DNA of 64,000 nucleotides, taken from contig NZ_NIDE01000014.1 of the NCBI RefSeq assembly GCF_002197845.1, positions 434,001 through 498,000 of the forward strand. Reading direction: 5' to 3'. This document shows, piece by piece, positions 28,342 through 39,000 of this stretch; within the stretch, counting starts at the first letter, position 1; the number at the start of each line of letters is the position of its first letter. The notes beneath the pieces were generated by a model, which saw only the letters and a list, made by a program, of their open reading frames with translations, ran no database searches and was not told the DNA's origin. The DNA is from Fimbriiglobus ruber. GTDB taxonomy: Bacteria; Planctomycetota; Planctomycetia; Gemmatales; Gemmataceae. The translations under genes and the position numbers were made by a program.

Positions 28342-28950
28342 GTGCCGATGCATGATTGGACAAAAGCCGACGCGGGGCTGTTTCACCACTTCCATCAAGG
28401 GTGGTGTTGGGAAATCGGCCGCGAATTGAATCGGGGTCAGCTGCCCGACGGCTACACCGCCCTGGTGGAGCAGAGTCGTTCTTCCCGAGAATACTACGCG
28501 GACAAGGCGAGCCGCGTGGCGATCCACCATCGGCTCGGCCGGGTTGTCGCGTTTATCGAGATCGTTTCGCCGGGGAATAAACACGACCAAATTTCGCTCG
28601 ACAATTTTTGCGACAAAATCGTCGAGGCGATTCGATCACGGGTTCACGTTTTGGTGGTCGATCTCTTTCCGCCAACCCGCCGCGATCCGGTAGGCATCCA
28701 CAAACAGATTTGGGACCACTTTGAACCTGAAGAGATATTTGAACTGACGGACCCTCAGAACCGAGTCCTTGCGTCTTACGAAGCCGATGGGGTGAATACC
28801 GCGTTTATCGAAACAGTGGCGGTCGGTGAACCGTTGCCCCCAATGCCGCTGTTCATTGCCCCCGGTGCCCACATCCTCGTGCCGTTGGAGGAGACCTACG
28901 CCCGAACCTGGGCCGACACGCCGAGAGCCGTTCGCAGCTTGGTGGAGTGA
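28342..28950 (+). CDS. DUF4058-like protein
   Basis: 202-residue protein beginning PMHDWTKADAGLFHHFHQGWCWEIGRELN, which matches a common planctomycete/cyanobacterial family usually annotated DUF4058. The middle has AIHHRLGRVVAFIEIVSPGNK (about 83-103) with the conserved EIVSPGNK loop, a feature that recalls restriction-endonuclease-like folds, but no activity is known. GTG at 28342 gives the family N-terminus; an ATG nine bases earlier is possible. Composition of the second half is less GC-rich than its neighbours. Confidence 0.7.
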   Translation: MPMHDWTKADAGLFHHFHQGWCWEIGRELNRGQLPDGYTALVEQSRSSREYYADKASRVAIHHRLGRVVAFIEIVSPGNKHDQISLDNFCDKIVEAIRSRVHVLVVDLFPPTRRDPVGIHKQIWDHFEPEEIFELTDPQNRVLASYEADGVNTAFIETVAVGEPLPPMPLFIAPGAHILVPLEETYARTWADTPRAVRSLVE

Positions 28951-29037
28951 ACAGTGAGCTATGGGAAACCATTTGGAATGAAAGAAACGAATTAGTCGAC
29001 CAGCGGGTGAGCGTCACGTAAGGGGGCAGAAGCTGGT

Positions 29038-30195
29038 CTAATTCTTAGACCAAAACGCCGCCCACTGGTTATCCGAGCTACAAAACAGCGCGCGCAAGTG
29101 GCTCATCGCATCGGCGCCGTCCTCGCCCCAACGCATTCCCCCGCCCTTCATGCGTTCCCCGATGACCGTCTTGCAGGCACTCTCCACCGGACCACTGCCG
29201 ATCTGCCAGCCCTGGGCCAAGTAGTGCGGGTAATCCATCCGATGGGTCTGATTCGTGAAGTACGTCACGACCTCCGCACGAACACTCGCCGCCCCGGCCC
29301 GGTCGGCGAGATCCAACGACCGGACCTTCTCTAGCACGGCGGATCCGCCGGAGGTCTTGAGTTCCTCGCACGTCGTCTCCCGCCATCGCCGGTCCGCGTC
29401 CGCGTCCCCCGGATGCAGGACGCGGGACAGTTTGGCGACGTATTCGGCCACGTGGTAGAAGTCCAAGATGACGGCTTCCACACGGGGGAAATTCGCCCGC
29501 AGGAAGTCCTCCAACCCAATGCCCCCGTCGGACAACGCGACCCATCGATCGGCACCGCCCAGATTCACCTGGGAGGCTTGTCGCCGCAACGGCTCGGCCA
29601 ACTCCGCGAGCGACCGCACCTGGGACACGTACCGGGCCTTCCACTCCGGTCGCTTGGCCGCCGTCGGATTCGCCCACCGTGGGCGTTCCTCGGGGACCGG
29701 GTTGTCAATCATCCCGATGTACGCCATCCGCCCCTCGGCCTTGGCACCGCGGGAACCTTGTTGCCCGACGCCGGTGGCGTCGACCGACACGTAACCGACC
29801 GTTTTCCCGTCGGCATCCTTGTGCCACGCCCACGGGGTCGACGGGCCGAACGTCTGGCCCGCATGTTGGGCTTCGGCCAACCGCTCGCCGGCGGCCTCGG
29901 TCGCCCGCTGGACCGTCGACTCACTCACTCGCAGACCGGCCAACCGCGGCAACACCGTGTCGGCGGCCGTGGCGAAACTATCCTCCAACCCGGACAGGCA
30001 GACGACCTCGTCGGCGGCCGGGGTCAGGTCGTGAGCCCGTAACCCGAGCACCCCGTCCAGGGGCGATATCCCGTGGTGGCAGTGCCGGCACAAGTAGTAG
30101 TGCCGGGAGTACTCGAGCGGACCGAACAGGCTGACCAATTGACGGGACTTGAATCCCTTGCACCGGGCCGATTCCCGGCAGTGCGGGCACGTCAT
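29038..30195 (-). CDS. ISKra4-family transposase
   Basis: 385-residue DDE transposase. The N-terminal zinc ribbon has CPHC and CRHCHHG; the first catalytic Asp is in VGYVSVDATGVG, the second near VILDFYHVAEYVAKL, and the Glu in SGPVESACKTVIGERMKGGGMRW. The ATG overlaps the stop of the upstream small ORF (ATGA), suggesting translational coupling. The gene looks intact. Confidence 0.88.
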   Translation of the reverse strand: MTCPHCRESARCKGFKSRQLVSLFGPLEYSRHYYLCRHCHHGISPLDGVLGLRAHDLTPAADEVVCLSGLEDSFATAADTVLPRLAGLRVSESTVQRATEAAGERLAEAQHAGQTFGPSTPWAWHKDADGKTVGYVSVDATGVGQQGSRGAKAEGRMAYIGMIDNPVPEERPRWANPTAAKRPEWKARYVSQVRSLAELAEPLRRQASQVNLGGADRWVALSDGGIGLEDFLRANFPRVEAVILDFYHVAEYVAKLSRVLHPGDADADRRWRETTCEELKTSGGSAVLEKVRSLDLADRAGAASVRAEVVTYFTNQTHRMDYPHYLAQGWQIGSGPVESACKTVIGERMKGGGMRWGEDGADAMSHLRALFCSSDNQWAAFWSKN

Positions 30196-30434
30196 GGTCG
30201 ACCCCTGGTACCCCCTTTTTTCCGCTCGTCGAGAGCGGTCTGAAGACTCCGGGCGGCCAGTTCGTGGACCCGATCCCGGAGTTCGAACTCGGTCTTCCCG
30301 AGGAGTTGATCGTCGGACTTACTGGCGAACAGGCGGGCGACCCGCTTGGCTTCCTCGCAGAACAGATCCTGGAACCGCTGGTAGAGTTCGTCGGCCCGTT
30401 GCTCTTGTTCCGGGGTCAGAGTGAGTGTGTCCAT
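30192..30434 (-). CDS. Small ORF of the ISKra4-like element
   Basis: An 80-residue, highly charged helical protein (TPEQEQRADELYQRFQDLFCEEAKR) translated just before the transposase with a 4-base overlap. It corresponds to the N-terminal helical part that many ISKra4 transposases carry as one chain, so here the protein is split into two coupled ORFs or encodes a separate accessory. Confidence 0.7.
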   Translation of the reverse strand: MDTLTLTPEQEQRADELYQRFQDLFCEEAKRVARLFASKSDDQLLGKTEFELRDRVHELAARSLQTALDERKKGGTRGRP

Positions 30435-30687
30435 GACGGGGCTCGGGGGTTCGGACGGGGATTTTTAACCTCACCAAAATGCCACCATTAGAGTATCAAA
30501 AAATCCGCCCCCTTTTGAGCTGCCCACCCTCGACCAGCATGGGCGCGGCCTAATGATTTGCATCAGCCGCCCGTTCGTTTCATAATCAATCAACATAGGG
30601 TGTGGCTACAAGTCGCGTTCGTGATCCGCCGGACATGTTTTTCGGGCAACGGATCGGATTCGGCCCGTACTCAAAGTCAGGTGGCCC

Positions 30688-31395
30688 ATGACCGGGTGGC
30701 ACCGCAATTCGGACGACCTCCTGCCCGACGAGGCGGAACTGGCTCTGACGGCTTCCCGGGTGCGATCGGTGAAGACGACCGTGATCCACGGCCGGGTCGA
30801 GTGTGACGAGCTGCGCGTGGGGGATATGGTCGTGGCGGTCGGTGCGTCCCCCATCTGCCGCGGGCTCGTAACCCACATGGAACAGTCGGGCCGGCCGGCG
30901 ACAGCGGGCCGCCTCGGTCAATCGGTCACTATCTGGCTGGACCGGTGGCCGTGGTACGATCTTCCGCAAGACGTGCAGCTGTTCCGCGTCCCGCCCCGGG
31001 AAAACGACACGGTGGTCGCGGGCACGGCGGTCGCCCTGCTCACGATCGTGGCCGCCGCGATCGGGCAACTGGTTCCCACGTGCTACCTCTGGCCGTCCAA
31101 GGTGCCGACGCCCGCGGGCCTTTTTTTCCTGGCCTTCTACATGGCTTACTCGGCAGTACCTCTTGCCGGGCTCGGACTGACGGCGTGGGTGTGGCGGGTG
31201 AACGTGAGTGCGTCGCTGGCGGTTGCGTTCGGGGTCGCGGTCGCCGTACTGATCAGCGCGTGTGCGTGGTGGAAAGGGGCACAAGATCCGAAGGGGATAG
31301 ACCTGCTCGTCTCGGCTCTTCTGGTGCCATGTATCCAAGTGATGATCTGGGGCTGTTCCTACCTACTCGTCCGCGTCGCGATTCGGTCTTCCTGA
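30688..31395 (+). CDS. Hypothetical membrane protein with four TM helices
   Basis: 235 residues. The N-terminal 105 residues are soluble, with HGRVECDELRVGDMVVAVG reading like a small beta-barrel (translation-factor domain-2-like; weak similarity by eye). Four hydrophobic helices follow at about 109-130, 143-168, 174-195 and 204-228. No family was recognised. The ATG is preceded by AGGTGG. It stands between an IS and the FG-GAP gene. Confidence 0.65.
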   Translation: MTGWHRNSDDLLPDEAELALTASRVRSVKTTVIHGRVECDELRVGDMVVAVGASPICRGLVTHMEQSGRPATAGRLGQSVTIWLDRWPWYDLPQDVQLFRVPPRENDTVVAGTAVALLTIVAAAIGQLVPTCYLWPSKVPTPAGLFFLAFYMAYSAVPLAGLGLTAWVWRVNVSASLAVAFGVAVAVLISACAWWKGAQDPKGIDLLVSALLVPCIQVMIWGCSYLLVRVAIRSS

Positions 31396-31580
31396 CACTC
31401 CGTCGGCCGAAAATGACTCGCGGGCATTCGAGTTTCACGGCCAAACCCGTTCGGCTCCTGCGCCGTGCCGCATCTCGTCGCTTTTCCTGCCCACTGCTTG
31501 CGTCTCGCCTTCGGTTTCTTCATAATCACCCCGTCCCGCCGATACACCCTTTTTGCTCCCCGACCCAAGGAACCTTTCCC

Positions 31581-32816
31581 ATGCGCCGCTTGTGGATATT
31601 GTCCGCCGGGCTCTGTGCCGCGGCTGTTGCCGGGCCGTCGCCGGCCCAGGAGCCCGTCTCGCCGTCGCCCATCACCTGGAAAAAGACCGTCCTCGACCGC
31701 AAGTTCCGTAGCGAAGGCGTGGCCGTCGCGGACGTGAACAAGGACGGTAAAAAGGACGTGATGAACGGCGAATACTGGTACGAGGCGCCCGAGTGGACGC
31801 CGCACGAAATGCAGCCGCCGGTCGACCACAAGGACGGCCTCGGGAACTACAGCCGGGTGTTCGCGTGCTGGGCCGAGGACCTGAACAAGGACGGCTACCC
31901 GGACCTGATCGTGATCGACTTCCCCGGTGCCCCGTGCTACTGGTTGGAAAACCCCAAGGACAGTAGCAAGCACTGGACCCGGCACACGATCTGGCACAGC
32001 GCCTGCAACGAGACGCCGCAGTACCTCGACCTCCTCGGCACCGGCCAGCGCGTCCTCATCATGGGCACCCAACCGACGGGGAAGAAGCAGGACGGGAACG
32101 AAGGGCAGATGGCCTACTTCACCCCCGACCCCAAAGACCCGAACGCCCTCTGGATTCTCCACCCGATCAGCCCGCCGAGCGAGTCCGGCAAGACGATCCC
32201 CGGGACCAACCGCTTCAGCCACGGGCTGGGCGTCGGCGACATTAACGGAGACGGCAAGGGCGACGTGATCTGTACCGACGGGTGGTGGGAGCAACCGGCG
32301 AAGGCGGACGGGACGACCCCGTGGGTGTTCCACCCCGCGAACCTCGGCCCGGCCGCCTCGGACATGTACGCGGTCGACATGGACGGGGACGGACTGGCCG
32401 ACGTCCTCAGCACGTCCGCCCACAAATTCGGGATCTGGTGGCACAAGCAGGGCCCGACCGAAAAGAACGGTAACCCCAAGTTCACCACGGTCGAACTCTA
32501 CAAGGATCTCCTCTCCGAGACCCACGCCGCCCACTTCGTCGACATCAACGGCGACGGCCTCAAGGACCTCGTCACCGGCAAGCGGTGGTGGTCGCACGGG
32601 CGGGGCGAGCCGGGGTCGGACAAGCCGGCGATGATCTACTGGTTCCAGGCGTCCAAGGGCGCCGACAAGAAGATTACATTTACGCCCCACGTGATCGACG
32701 ACGACTCCGGGGTCGGCACGCAATTCGAAGTGACCGACATCAACGGGGACGGGCTACTCGACGTGGTGGTGTCCAACAAGAAGGGCGTCAAGGTCATCAT
32801 CCAGGAACGGAAGTAA
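31581..32816 (+). CDS. Secreted FG-GAP/VCBS-repeat protein
   Basis: 411 residues with a signal peptide (about 1-22). At least six calcium-loop motifs of DxNxDGxxD type are visible (DVNKDGKKD, DLNKDGYPD, DINGDGKGD, DMDGDGLAD, DINGDGLKD, DINGDGLLD), which define a seven-bladed integrin-like propeller. Planctomycetes encode many of these; they probably bind calcium and act in adhesion or as unknown surface proteins. No enzymatic motif was seen. ATG at 31581 is chosen for the signal peptide; the ORF itself is open far upstream. A terminator follows. Confidence 0.85.
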   Translation: MRRLWILSAGLCAAAVAGPSPAQEPVSPSPITWKKTVLDRKFRSEGVAVADVNKDGKKDVMNGEYWYEAPEWTPHEMQPPVDHKDGLGNYSRVFACWAEDLNKDGYPDLIVIDFPGAPCYWLENPKDSSKHWTRHTIWHSACNETPQYLDLLGTGQRVLIMGTQPTGKKQDGNEGQMAYFTPDPKDPNALWILHPISPPSESGKTIPGTNRFSHGLGVGDINGDGKGDVICTDGWWEQPAKADGTTPWVFHPANLGPAASDMYAVDMDGDGLADVLSTSAHKFGIWWHKQGPTEKNGNPKFTTVELYKDLLSETHAAHFVDINGDGLKDLVTGKRWWSHGRGEPGSDKPAMIYWFQASKGADKKITFTPHVIDDDSGVGTQFEVTDINGDGLLDVVVSNKKGVKVIIQERK

Positions 32817-32854
32817 CGCCCCACCAGGCTCGCAGAGATTGAGTGAATTCAAGA

Positions 32855-32880
32855 CCCCGGGCTCCGGCCCGGGGTTCTTT
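32855..32880 (+). terminator. Intrinsic terminator
   Basis: A perfect 8-bp GC stem (32855-32862 with 32867-32874), 4-nt loop, then TTCTTT. It ends the FG-GAP gene just before a convergent gene. Confidence 0.75.
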
Positions 32881-32890
32881 CGTTAATCCG

Positions 32891-33484
32891 TCAGTCCAAT
32901 GCCGGTCTAGACACTACCTCACTCCCGACGTGCCCCCCGGCCGTCTGAATCAGGCTCAGGATCTCGTCGGCCGTTTCGTCGAAATCCGTGTCCCGTTCAA
33001 ACGCCTCCCTCGGAAGAACGAACGGCGTCGGCCCCGGGAACGTGACGATGAGATAGTCATCATTCAACGACGTCCGGGCGGCCGACCGCCACAGAAGTTC
33101 CCCCTTCGCGTGCGCCGTCTGGAATGCCAGCCGGTCTGTATAAATGTCGTACACGCGCCGGCCGAGGGCCATGTTGTACGCCGGGTCGGACATCGAGTTG
33201 CGGATGTGCTTGGTCACGGCCGCGATGTACTTCGCTTCCGTCGGCCATGCTCTGATGACAAAGAGAGCGAGAACAACGGCTGCCACCGTCACCGCCTCGA
33301 CCAGGGCCACGTCTGTCAGTACGAGACTCGCCACGATAAACGCCCACACCGCGCCCAATACGAGCACATTTCGCTTCTGTTGCGCCCTCACCTTTTTGAC
33401 GGCCGGATTGGCCCGCACGCCGGCGACCGCGGCGGCGATCAGGTCGTCTTCGGTCAGGTCGAATTCCACGCGCGTGACCGCCAT
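32891..33484 (-). CDS. YcxB-like membrane protein
   Basis: 197 residues. The N-terminus EFDLTEDDLIAAAVAGVRANPAV and the paired helices at about 39-85 (VLVLGAVWAFIVASLVL, VTVAAVVLALFVIRAW) match the YcxB-like layout, followed by a pleckstrin-like beta domain with DIYTDRLAFQT, SLNDDYLIVTF and FVLPREAFE. Function is unknown. It starts 20 bp after the HflK-like gene and probably shares its transcript; GGGGGA precedes the ATG. Confidence 0.65.
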   Translation of the reverse strand: MAVTRVEFDLTEDDLIAAAVAGVRANPAVKKVRAQQKRNVLVLGAVWAFIVASLVLTDVALVEAVTVAAVVLALFVIRAWPTEAKYIAAVTKHIRNSMSDPAYNMALGRRVYDIYTDRLAFQTAHAKGELLWRSAARTSLNDDYLIVTFPGPTPFVLPREAFERDTDFDETADEILSLIQTAGGHVGSEVVSRPALD

Positions 33485-33504
33485 CGGAACGTCCCCCGGT
33501 AAAC

Positions 33505-34446
33505 TCACTGTTTTTTCTTCGGCGGCAGGAACTGGGTGACGTCCAGCCCGTTCGGGCCGATGTACTGGTCGAGCAGGTCGACGCGGCCGCGGTCCTTCAT
33601 GCCCAGGAGCGTTCGGCCCATCTCGTCCCACCACAGGGCTGTCAGCAGGTCGGGGTTCGAGGGTTCGAGCCGGCGGTATTGTTCGAGCCGCTTGAGAAAG
33701 GATTCGGCGTCGGCCCGGGCGTATGCGAGTCGCTCCGTCCGGTACGCGGTCGCCTGCTGCTCCAGCCGGAACTTCACGGCCTCGGCCTCCCGCAGCCGCT
33801 GGCTGGCTTCCTGTTCCGCCTGGTTCTCGCGGGTGCGGATCGCGGTCTGGGCCTGATTCACCGCTTCAAACGCGTCCCGCACTTCCGGCGGGGCGGCGAG
33901 GTGGTCGACGCTCACCCGCTGCACGACCACGCCCAACCGCTGGGCGTCGATCCGGGCCGGCACCCGGTCCATGACCCAAAGGGCGAGGGCCGCCCGGCCG
34001 GTGAGCAACACCTCATCCACTTCGCGGCCGCCGACCCATTCGCCGGCCGCCGCTTCGACCTCGCGCGTGAGGACGGCGTCCGTCTGGTCGCGGTGCGCGA
34101 GATAGTTTTCGAGTTCGCCGTCGCGGTCGTCGATCGCATATTCCAGCACCAGGCGGACGTCGACGAGGTTCTGGTCGCCGGTGAGCAACCGCCCGGGCGG
34201 GGTACTCGGCATGTCTTCGATCGCGTCGAGCGAGTAGCCGACTTCAAGCTGGCGGACGGTGCGGACCTGGACCCGGTCGACGCGGTCGATCTCCCACGGT
34301 AGGCCGACCCACAGTCCCGGCCCCGGCCGCGCGACGACCCGACCGAACCGCCGGACGACCGCCCGCTCGTCCGGGCCGACCTGGGTGACGCCCGTGGCGA
34401 GGTACGCGGCGAGTGCGGCGAGCAGGACGTAAACGTATCGCGGCAT
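33505..34446 (-). CDS. SPFH/Band 7 membrane protein, HflK-like
   Basis: 313 residues: one N-terminal TM helix (about 3-20), then a Band 7 domain beginning VGPDERAVVRRFGRVVARPGPGLWVGLPWEI (about 24-54), the typical HflK opening. A charged coiled coil (QTAIRTRENQAEQEASQRLREAEAV) follows near 210-245, and the tail ends PPKKKQ. HflK/HflC complexes modulate FtsH protease; no hflC or ftsH is next to it. The ATG at 34446 starts right before the TM helix; the ORF track upstream is ignored because it has no ribosome site. Confidence 0.82.
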   Translation of the reverse strand: MPRYVYVLLAALAAYLATGVTQVGPDERAVVRRFGRVVARPGPGLWVGLPWEIDRVDRVQVRTVRQLEVGYSLDAIEDMPSTPPGRLLTGDQNLVDVRLVLEYAIDDRDGELENYLAHRDQTDAVLTREVEAAAGEWVGGREVDEVLLTGRAALALWVMDRVPARIDAQRLGVVVQRVSVDHLAAPPEVRDAFEAVNQAQTAIRTRENQAEQEASQRLREAEAVKFRLEQQATAYRTERLAYARADAESFLKRLEQYRRLEPSNPDLLTALWWDEMGRTLLGMKDRGRVDLLDQYIGPNGLDVTQFLPPKKKQ

Positions 34447-34784
34447 GGTCACGATTTCGGCCGGGCGGACAAACGGCCATCGCAGTAGGGAACAACATCT
34501 TTGGACGCACGGAAAAGTTATACCGAATGCCCGCGAAGTTGACGTCAGACATCGCCCAGGCACCAGCCGCCGATTCCTGCGGCCGCGACGGATTCGGACG
34601 GCGGTGACTGGACACCGTGAAAGGAAGTGTGAAAATCAGCCGTATCAATATGATGCGGCCGGCCCAGTCCGCGTTTCCTCTCTCGCGTGAAGATTGCGAG
34701 TTTTCGCCCCGTTTTGATTTTGACCGGCCTCTACGCCTATAGAAGATACGTCGCTCTCACCATTGCCGCCACTGGAGCGCTGCC
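34447..34784. other. Divergent intergenic region
   Basis: 338 bp between the HflK-like gene and the RND adaptor. Apart from the candidate promoter below, no gene, repeat or terminator is evident. Confidence 0.4.
34714..34743 (+). promoter_or_regulatory. Possible sigma-70-like promoter for the RND operon
   Basis: TTGATT (34714-34719) and TATAGA (34738-34743) with an 18-bp spacer, 42 bases before the adaptor ATG. Each hexamer matches four of six consensus bases. Confidence 0.3.
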
Positions 34785-36050
34785 ATGCACCGTGCCACAC
34801 GGGCCGTCGGAGTTCTGTGCCTACTCGTCGCGTGCGGGTGCGGCAAATCGCAAGCGCCGATCGCTCCCCCCGAACCGCCGCTCGTCGTCGCCGAAAATCC
34901 GGTCGAGCGGACCCTCGATTCGTTCACCGAATTCACGGGCTACATGCGGTCCGTCGAATTACAGGAGGTGCGGGCGCAGGTGACGGGGTACCTCAAGACG
35001 ATCTACTTCGCGGACGGGGACATCGTCACCGAAGGGCAAAAGCTGTACGAGATCGACCCCGAGCCGTACCAGGCCGCGTTCGACAACGCCAAGGCGACCG
35101 TCGAGAAAGCCCAGGCGGACGAGAAGAACGCCGATGCGCAGCGGGTGGTCGCCCGGGCCGACTTCGACCGGGCCGAGGCGGTCATGAAGAAGGGCGGGTC
35201 GGCGCTTAGCCAGGAAGAATACGACAAGCGGAAGGCCACCTGGGAGTCCGCCGTCGCCAGTTGCGGCGCCGCCAAGGCGACGATCGGGGCGGCCGAGGCG
35301 GCCCTGCACAAGGCCAGGTTCGACCTGACGAACTGCGTCATCAAGTCCGACGTCAAGGGCGTCGGCCGGATCAGCCGGACCCTACTCACCAAGGGGAACC
35401 TGGTGAAAACCGGCGACACGGTCCTTTGCCGGATTACCTCCCTGGACCCAATTTACGCATACGTGGACGTGGACGAACTGACGTCCCTCGCGTGCCGGGC
35501 GAAGATCTTCGACAAAAAGGAACTGCCCGACCCGCGGGATAAGTCGAGCCGGCTCAAGTGCTGGTTCGGTCAGAAGGACGAGAACGGCTTCCCGCACGCC
35601 GGAGTGGTCGATTACATCGGCCCCGAGATCACCCGGGGGACCGGAACCCGTGAGGTCCGCGGTGTCTTCCCGAACCCGCCGCCCTACCGGTACGGCCCCG
35701 GCGAATCGGTTCGGGTGAAGATCGAGACCGGGGTGCCGCAGAAGTACCTGACCGTGCCCGAACTCGCCGTCGGTAGCCAGCAACAGCAGAAGTTCGTCTA
35801 CGTCATCGACAAGAACGAGAAGGGCGAAGAGTCGGCCACGTTTCTCCCGGTACGCGTGGGGCCGGTCCGCGACGTCGGCGGGGTCCGGCTCCAGGTGATC
35901 GAGACCACGAGCGGCGACGGCGCCCGCCAGTTGTCGCCCGCGGACCGGGTAGTGGTCAATGGGCTGCTCCGCGTCCGCCCGGGCGTCCCCGTGACGGTGA
36001 AGCTCCAGTCTCCGACGGTGCCGGCCAAAACCGAAGTCGCCGCCAAGTAA
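34785..36050 (+). CDS. RND periplasmic adaptor lipoprotein (AcrA/MexE-like)
   Basis: Membrane-fusion subunit linking an RND pump to an outer-membrane channel, 421 residues. Lipobox LVAC with Cys17 anchors it to the inner membrane. The lipoyl half-motif VTGYLKTIYFADGDIVTEGQKLYEIDP is at about 66-92, then a helical hairpin (about 93-175), the second lipoyl half CVIKSDVKGVGRISRTLLTKGNLVKTGDTV and a beta-barrel/MP domain. The gene precedes the HAE1 pump by 27 bp. No outer-membrane factor gene follows; a TolC elsewhere is needed. Confidence 0.92.
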   Translation: MHRATRAVGVLCLLVACGCGKSQAPIAPPEPPLVVAENPVERTLDSFTEFTGYMRSVELQEVRAQVTGYLKTIYFADGDIVTEGQKLYEIDPEPYQAAFDNAKATVEKAQADEKNADAQRVVARADFDRAEAVMKKGGSALSQEEYDKRKATWESAVASCGAAKATIGAAEAALHKARFDLTNCVIKSDVKGVGRISRTLLTKGNLVKTGDTVLCRITSLDPIYAYVDVDELTSLACRAKIFDKKELPDPRDKSSRLKCWFGQKDENGFPHAGVVDYIGPEITRGTGTREVRGVFPNPPPYRYGPGESVRVKIETGVPQKYLTVPELAVGSQQQQKFVYVIDKNEKGEESATFLPVRVGPVRDVGGVRLQVIETTSGDGARQLSPADRVVVNGLLRVRPGVPVTVKLQSPTVPAKTEVAAK

Positions 36051-36077
36051 TTCGTCCCCACACCAGGCTGACCACCT

Positions 36078-39000
36078 ATGTTTGCCGTCTTTTTCATTCG
36101 CCGGCCGGTGTTCGCCGCGGTCATCGCCCTGTCGACCGTCCTCGCCGGGGTACTCTCGCTGACCGCCCTGCCGATCGCGCAATACCCGGACGTCGTGCCG
36201 CCCCAGGTGGTGGTGACGGCGTCGTACCCCGGGGCGAACGCCACGGTCGTGTCCGAGACCGTGGCCTCGCCGATCGAGGAGCAGGTCAACGGCGTCGAAG
36301 ACATGCTGTACATGGAGTCGCAGTGTACCAACGACGGGTCGATGCGATTGACCATCACGTTCAAGACCGGGACCGACCCGGACAAGGCCCAGGTTCTCGT
36401 CCAAAACCGGGTAGCGATCGCGACGCCGAAACTGCCGGACACCGTGCGGACCATCGGCGTCACCACCAAGAAGCAGTCGACCGCGATCCTTCTCGCCGTC
36501 TCGCTCTTCTCCCCAAACGACCCGAAGACCGGCAAGCCCAAACAAGACCAACTCAAGGTCAGTAACTACGCCCGCCTGCAGGTGAAGGACGACCTCGCGC
36601 GGATCGACGGCGTCGGCGACGTGGCGACCCTGGGCGAGCGCGAGTATTCGATGCGGGTGTGGCTCGACCCGAACAAGATGGCGGACGTGAACCTGACGGC
36701 CGCCGAGGTCGCGTCCGCGATCCGGGCTCAGAACCAACAGGTGGCCGCCGGACAGATCGGGCAGCAGCCGTCGACCACAGGGCAGTCGTTCCAGCTCGTC
36801 ATCAACACCCAGGGCCGGCTGCCGGACGCGGCCGCGTTCGGGGAGATCGTCGTCAAGGCCGGCGACGGGAGCGACGGCGAACAACTCATCCACATCAAGG
36901 ATGTGGGACGGGTCGAACTCGGCGCCCGGAGTTACGACTCGACGGCCACCACGGACGGACGGCCCGCGGTCACGCTGCCGATCTTCCAGTTGCCCGGGGC
37001 GAACGCGTTCCGCACGGCTACCCTCGTCCGCGAGAAGATGAAGGCCCTCCGCGCTCAGCCGGGCTGGCCGGACGGCATCGAGTACGCGATCGTCTTCGAC
37101 CCAACGACGTTCGTCCAGGCCTCGGTCGAGGCGGTCGTCCAGACACTGTTCGAGGCCATCGTCCTGGTCGCGATCGTGGTCCTCGTCTTCCTGCAGAACT
37201 GGCGCGCGGCGCTGATCCCGATGCTGGCCGTGCCGGTCGCCCTGATCGGCTCGCTGGCGGCGATGCTCGTCCTCGGCTATTCGATCAACAACCTCACGCT
37301 GTTCGGCATGGTGCTGGCCATCGGGATCGTCGTGGACGATGCGATCGTCGTCGTCGAGGCGGTCGAGGTCCACATTGCGCGGGGGCTCGCCCCCGTGGCG
37401 GCGACCGAGCGGGCGATGGGCGAGGTGGCCGGGGCGGTGATCGGGGTCTCCCTCGTCCTGACGGCCGTGTTCCTCCCGTCGGCCGTTCTCCCGGGCCTCA
37501 CCGGGCAGTTCTTCCGACAGTTCGCGGTCACGGTCGCCGTCGCCACGATCTTGTCCGCCATCAACTCGCTGACCCTGACGCCCGCCCTCTGCCCGCTCCT
37601 CCTGCGGCCACACGGTGCGGGCGGCGAACACCACGAGGGGGAAGCCAAGGGCCGACCCGCTGTTCGCAAGGACGCGCTGCCGGCGCTGGGTATCGCCCTG
37701 CTTATCGGCTACCTGGTCGCCGACCTGATCGGGGGGCATGTCGCGGGCCTGGTCCCGGCCGGTTGGCCGAAGTGGGCCGGGACGGCGACCGTCGTGCTGG
37801 TCGCAGCCATCCCGGGCTACTTCCTGGCCAAGCCGATCAATCTCGCCCTCGGGTGGTTCTTCGTCGGGTTCAACTGGGCGTTCGAGCGGGCGACCGGGGC
37901 TTACGGGTGGGCGGTCGGCAAGCTGATTCGCATCTCCGTGGTCGTCCTGCTCGTCTACGTCGGCCTGCTCGCGCTGACGGGCGTCGGGTTCGGCAAGGTG
38001 CCGGGCGGGTTCATTCCCCAGCAGGACCAGGGCTATCTCGTCATCAACGCCCAACTCCCGGACGGGGCCTCACTCCCCCGGACGGAAGCGGTGATGAAAA
38101 AGGTGACGGACATGTGCCTGGGTGAACTCCAACCGGACGGCACCCGGGTCGGCGGGATCGAGGGCATTCAGCACATCATCGCCTTCCCTGGTTATTCAGT
38201 GTTCGCCAGCGCGAACATCTCGAACGCCGGGGGAGCCTACGTCTCGTTCACCCCGTTCGAGCAACGGAAGGGGCGGCACGCCGACGCGATCCTGGCCGAC
38301 CTCAACCGCAAGCTCGCGACCATCGCAGAAGGTCAAGTGACGGCGTTCGGTGCCCCACCGATCCTGGGACTCGGAAACGCAGGCGGCTTCAAACTCCAGA
38401 TCCAGGACCGGAACAACTACGGCCCCGGTGTGCTGGAGGGGATGACCTGGAACCTGATCGGGCAGGTGGCCAAGGACGCCGAAACGCACCCCGGCATCGT
38501 CGGCTCGTTCAGCACGTACCGGTCCGGCGCCCCGCAGCTGTTCGTCTCCGTGGACCGCGAGCGGTGCCAGAAGATGGGCGTGTCCGTCCAGTCGGTCAAC
38601 GACACGCTGCAGATTTACCTCGGTTCGCTGTACGTGAACGACGTGACGCTGGAGAGCCGGAACTGGCAGGTGAACGTCCAGGCGGACGCCCAGTTCCGCG
38701 ACCAGGAAGAGGACATTGGTAAACTCAAGGTCCGGGCGCCGAGCGGGATGGTTCCGATCGCCGGCCTGATCGACATCAAGCGGATCGACGGGCCGACCAA
38801 GGTGAACCGGTATCAGATGATCCCGGCGGCCGACGTCAACGGCTTCACCATCCCGGCGTTCATCAGCTCCGCACAGGCGCTCGACAAGATGGAGACGCTG
38901 GCCAAGCGGGAACTGCCGCCGGGGATGACCTACGAATGGACCGACATGGCGTACCAGCAGAAACTGGCGTCAAACACGCGGGTCGAGATCCCCGGCGTGT

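Larger units (their letters stand above)
29019..30515 (-). mobile_element. ISKra4-like insertion sequence, about 1.5 kb
   Basis: Two overlapping minus-strand ORFs lie between short inverted ends sharing AAGGGGGC (29020-29027, and reverse complement at about 30507-30514). The ends are approximate, and no target duplication was recognised. Confidence 0.7.

Noticed and set aside
35382-38054. 890-residue minus-strand ORF
   Set aside because: It lies opposite the RND adaptor and pump genes; its Asp/Arg-rich text is the usual antisense shadow in GC-rich DNA.
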